A stretch of DNA of 64,000 nt from Phalacrocorax aristotelis (Eukaryota > Chordata > Aves > Suliformes > Phalacrocoracidae). The notes below the pieces were generated by a model. It was not told where the DNA came from. It did no database searches and saw only the letters and a program-made list of their open reading frames with translations. Below are positions 61,151 to 64,000 of the stretch, piece by piece; position 1 is the first letter of the stretch, and the number at the start of each line of letters is the position of its first letter. The translations under genes and the position numbers were made by a program. The stretch is from contig NC_134279.1 of the NCBI RefSeq assembly GCF_949628215.1, positions 84,377,517-84,441,516 on the forward strand, read 5' to 3'.

Positions 61151-62740
61151 GACCCATGCTCAGCCCCCAACCCGCCCAGCCCCAGCCTAGCTGGGACTCA
61201 CCATGGGTACTTCCCAGGCCAGGGGGCACTGAGGACCCGCTGTCCTGCCCTGGCTGTGGGCATCGCTGGGTGGTGAGGAGGGGTCCCTTCCTGGGAACTG
61301 CTGGGTGAAGGGGAACGCTGGGCACCTGGGAGGATGCTGGAGCCCCAGGTGCTTCCAGCTCCTGCAGAGCGGTCCTGAGCCCCAGGACCAGCTGAGGATT
61401 TGCACATCACCACATGCCACACTGCCTTGGGGGAGTAGAGGCTGGAGTACAGGGAAGGGACCACCAAGGTCCAGCAGTGCCTGTCCCAGGGATCCGGAGA
61501 GGGGCAGGCGTGGTGCTTGGCCCTGGCAGCTTGGGCTGTGGTGGGTCCCCAAGGAGAGGAGCGGGTCCCTGCAGAGGCTTGGGCTGCTGCACCCAGCCAG
61601 GCGCAGGCTGTCTCACCCCTTCCCTCCTCTCCAGGGCCACACAGCTGCCCCGGCCGCTTGTCCCCCAGGATGCTGTGCTGCGGGTGTGGGGGCAGAGGCA
61701 GCCACAGCCACCAGCCTCCCCTTTGCCATCTCCCTGAGCACCAGCTTAGCTGTGCTGCACGGCTGCCTCCGCTCAGCCTGGCAAGGCACAGCCCCAGCAC
61801 CCACTGCCTGCAGCCCCGGCCCAGGGAGAGGGGATGGGGCAGTCCCCCCACCCTGAGGGCAGGTGGCCCCAGGCCAGGGAGGGTGGGGAGGCATGAGCTG
61901 CACCCCGCTGCTCCCACTGACGTACTTTCTGGGGTTCCTAGAAAGCGAAGGGGAAGTTTGGGCTCCGAGGAGGCTGCATGGAGGACGGCCCTCACCTTTC
62001 TGCCCGACCTTCGAGGCGCTGCGGTGGGAATGGGGCAGCGGAGCCTCCAGGCCCCTTCCCAGGAATAGCGAAGCTCCCACGTGTGGGCAGCGGGGAGGGG
62101 GGGGAAGGAGGGAGACGGGGAGTGTCAGTTACCAGGCTGAAGCAGCCTTGTGCTATGGGGTCTGTCCTGGGGCAGGGGCTGGAGCACAGCACCTGTGCTG
62201 GGACCCCCAGCTCCCCAGGCAGCTCAGCCCTTGGCTGTGGTGCCAGGAAGCCATGAGAGAAGGGGGACTTGCTAGAAAGCTGGAGTGGGGCCCGAGGAGG
62301 GCGAGTGAGGGGAGCACCCGTGCCCTGTGCTGTCCTTGGGGGAGCAGGAGCTGGCTGCACGTCCAGGCTGCCGCTTGCCCTGCTCCCCAGCCGCAGCTTC
62401 CCCTCTGCTTCTGCAGAAGACTATGCAACCACAGAGGGGAAGACCCGGCGCAAAGGCCAGGGCTGCCCCTCAGCGCGTCGGCGTGACCGTGGGCAGCGGC
62501 ATGCTACCCAGAACTGGAGGCGGGAGGTGAGCAAGACCCAGCATGCCTCATGTTCAGAAACCCCCCCTGGAGAGGGGAGGCTCGGGTGGGGAGGGGCACA
62601 GAGCTGCCCTGCAGGGGCACAGGACTCCAGAGGAGCCCTCGTCCCACTGCAGGCAGGACCCTGGGGGTGGGATGGAGCTGACTCTCACCAGACCCCCCTC
62701 CGGTGTGAGTCCCCAGCTGCAATCACAGACGCAGAGCCAG
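61151..62740. other. Spacer between the IL12B-like promoter and the DQX1 3' end
   Basis: No gene recognised with confidence. An isolated exon-like stretch is at 62417-62527 on the plus strand, with a CTTCTGCAG acceptor and a GGGAG/GTGAGC donor. It is open and basic (GKTRRKGQG) and without family resemblance. Confidence 0.45.
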
Positions 62741-62756
62741 GAGCAAAGGTCACAAA

Positions 62757-62763
62757 ACTTTAT
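62757..62763 (-). terminator. Possible variant polyadenylation signal of DQX1
   Basis: TATAAAG on the minus strand about 400 bases after the DQX1 stop. TATAAA is a known weak variant; no AATAAA is nearer. Confidence 0.35.
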
Positions 62764-63162
62764 ACAGGAGAGACCGGCACGTGGCCCCTCAGCCCCTGGG
62801 CGCTGCTCCCCCGGGCAGGGGGGAGTGGGACAGGCAGGGCTGGCAGCCCCAGCCCTGCAGCAGCCCCTGGGGAAATGTGGGGCACAGGAGCCCGGGCAGG
62901 AAGGGTCTGCACAACTCCCCAGGCCCCGGGCCAGTGCTCCCCTGAACCAGGCTCTGTCCCCAGGGGAGACGCTGGGTGCCAGTCCCGTGACCGCTGGCAC
63001 CACGACTGTGGTGCAGAGCTGTGGCAGCAGCAGGCTATGCCTGTGCCTCCCTGGGGATGGGGTTGGCCCCTGCAGCACCACAGCCTCCCCAGGGCTCTCC
63101 CATCCCTGGTGGTCACAGCCAAGCCGAGGCGGCCCCAATGCAGGGGCTCTGATGGCTCCAGC

Positions 63163-64000
63163 TCACTGCAGCACGCAGACTTCCCTCTCCTCGTCCTCCC
63201 TGCTAGCTGCCTCTCCCAGCGGCTCTGGCACTGCTGGCACGTCCTCCGCGGCCACCACCTTCTCCCGCAGCTCCATCAGCAGGTCGCGGCTCTCGCTGGG
63301 TGGGAGGTTGCTCAGGTAGTACTGGGGTGCCAGCTCCACCAGCCTGCGGAGACAGGGGGTCAAGGAGGGGCAGCCAGGCCCTAGGGCCTCCCTGGGGCAG
63401 CCTCCTCTGTCCCCTGCATGGGGACAGTCCCCCACCTGCCCCACCTTCCCCCAGGAGAGGGGGCCCAGGGCACGCATCACTCCCCAGAGATGCACTCCCA
63501 GGCCAGTGCCAGCTCTGGAGCCAGGCACAGACGCAGCCCCGGTGCAACCCATCCCCCCTGTCCCTGAGGTCCTCACATTTGGGGCTGGATCTCCGAGACC
63601 ACGCGGAGGCAGTTGTCCTGCGAGATGGTGAACTCGTGGTAGAGGACCCAGGGGGGCAGGCGCTGGGGGGGCTGCCGCAGCAGATAGCAGCAGGCAGGGG
63701 GCAGGTGGGCCACGTGTTTGTGTGTCAGCATCACGTAGTTGCCAGAGCCGTCGATGTCCCTGGCCACCTGGGGAGTGGAGTGGGAGGGGAGCGGGGCTGG
63801 CTAGCACGACCCCCGCCCCACAGCTGGGCCCCTCGCGGCCCCCCGGCCCACCTTGAGGAAGTAGCCGGAGATGAGCGCTCTCTGGATGTTGAGCACATTG
63901 GCATCGGTGCCGAAGGCGGGGGGCGAGACGGGCAGCTCGATGCGCTGCATCACCTCCAGGAGCTCTGCCCGCACGATGCCCGCCAGCCGCAGCGCCTCCC
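63163..64000 (-). CDS. DQX1: DQX1, DEAQ-box RNA-dependent ATPase, 3' end only
   Basis: Minus-strand exons: 63852 to beyond the right edge, 63577-63767 and 63163-63343, in phase. The first visible exon reads [12 protein letters not shown]-like sequence ([16 protein letters not shown]), then [20 protein letters not shown], then [20 protein letters not shown] and QLAP-type [20 protein letters not shown]. This is the C-terminal OB-fold region of the DHX15/DHX32/DQX1 helicase group. The end is acidic and short ([11 protein letters not shown]). The catalytic ATPase motifs lie outside the window. DQX1 is chosen over DHX32 and DHX15 because TLX2 and DQX1 are neighbours in human. The direction, with TLX2 on plus and this gene on minus, also fits. 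Confidence 0.85.
   Translation of the reverse strand, partial: GGAAAGGHRAGRAPGGDAAHRAARLAPRLRHRCQCAQHPESAHLRLLPQGGPGGREGPSCGAGVVLASPAPLPLHSPGGQGHRRLWQLRDADTQTRGPPAPCLLLSAAAAPPAPAPLGPLPRVHHLAGQLPPRGLGDPAPNVRTSGTGGMGCTGAASVPGSRAGTGLGVHLWGVMRALGPLSWGKVGQVGDCPHAGDRGGCPREALGPGCPSLTPCLRRLVELAPQYYLSNLPPSESRDLLMELREKVVAAEDVPAVPEPLGEAASREDEEREVCVLQ

Overview
This window looks like a vertebrate nuclear chromosome, most likely a very GC-rich avian microchromosome. The genes are split by short GT-AG introns, intergenic spacing is small, CpG-island promoters are frequent, and there are many GC-rich minisatellites. I recognised no LINE, SINE, LTR or DNA-transposon copies. Species cannot be fixed from sequence alone. 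The gene order CCDC142, TTC31, LBX2, PCGF1, TLX2, DQX1 matches human 2p13.1 as I remember it.

Layout, left to right. (1) 39-2801, minus: the 5' part of a PDCD4 paralog, running off the left edge. (2) 3255-6836, minus: CCDC142. (3) A CpG-island promoter shared with (4) TTC31, plus, 7856-12580, whose C terminus carries an RRM. (5) LBX2, minus, two exons (17417-17808 and 20958-21282), with a long repeat-filled intron. (6) A gene-poor stretch (21.3-36.2 kb) with short AT-rich islands full of homeodomain-type sites. (7) PCGF1, minus, 36325-40139, with a 200-N assembly gap that probably hides internal exons. (8) A second gene-poor stretch (40.2-50.8 kb) with more islands and minisatellites. (9) TLX2, plus, 50816-54487. 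(10) A very short type IV intermediate-filament gene, plus, 55922-56885. (11) A complete secreted IL-12 p40-like gene, minus, 58369-60607, with a TATA promoter and a noncoding first exon. (12) The 3' end of DQX1, minus, 63163 to the right edge.

The strongest candidates for something new are the IL12B-like gene and the short intermediate-filament gene. Both make sense as whole-genome-duplication paralogs (ohnologs). From memory, human chromosome 10q24-25 carries PDCD4, LBX1, TLX1, PCGF6 and INA, and human 5q33-35 carries TLX3 and IL12B. This window holds a PDCD4-like gene, LBX2, PCGF1, TLX2, an INA-type filament gene and an IL12B-like gene. It therefore appears to keep members that mammals lost from the equivalent segment. 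The two homeobox genes (LBX2, TLX2) and their AT-rich islands look like a developmental regulatory neighbourhood. CCDC142, TTC31, PCGF1 and DQX1 are resident bystander genes.

Exon coordinates were read by eye from splice consensus and phase, so an error of a base or so is possible. Statements about human proteins and gene order are from memory.
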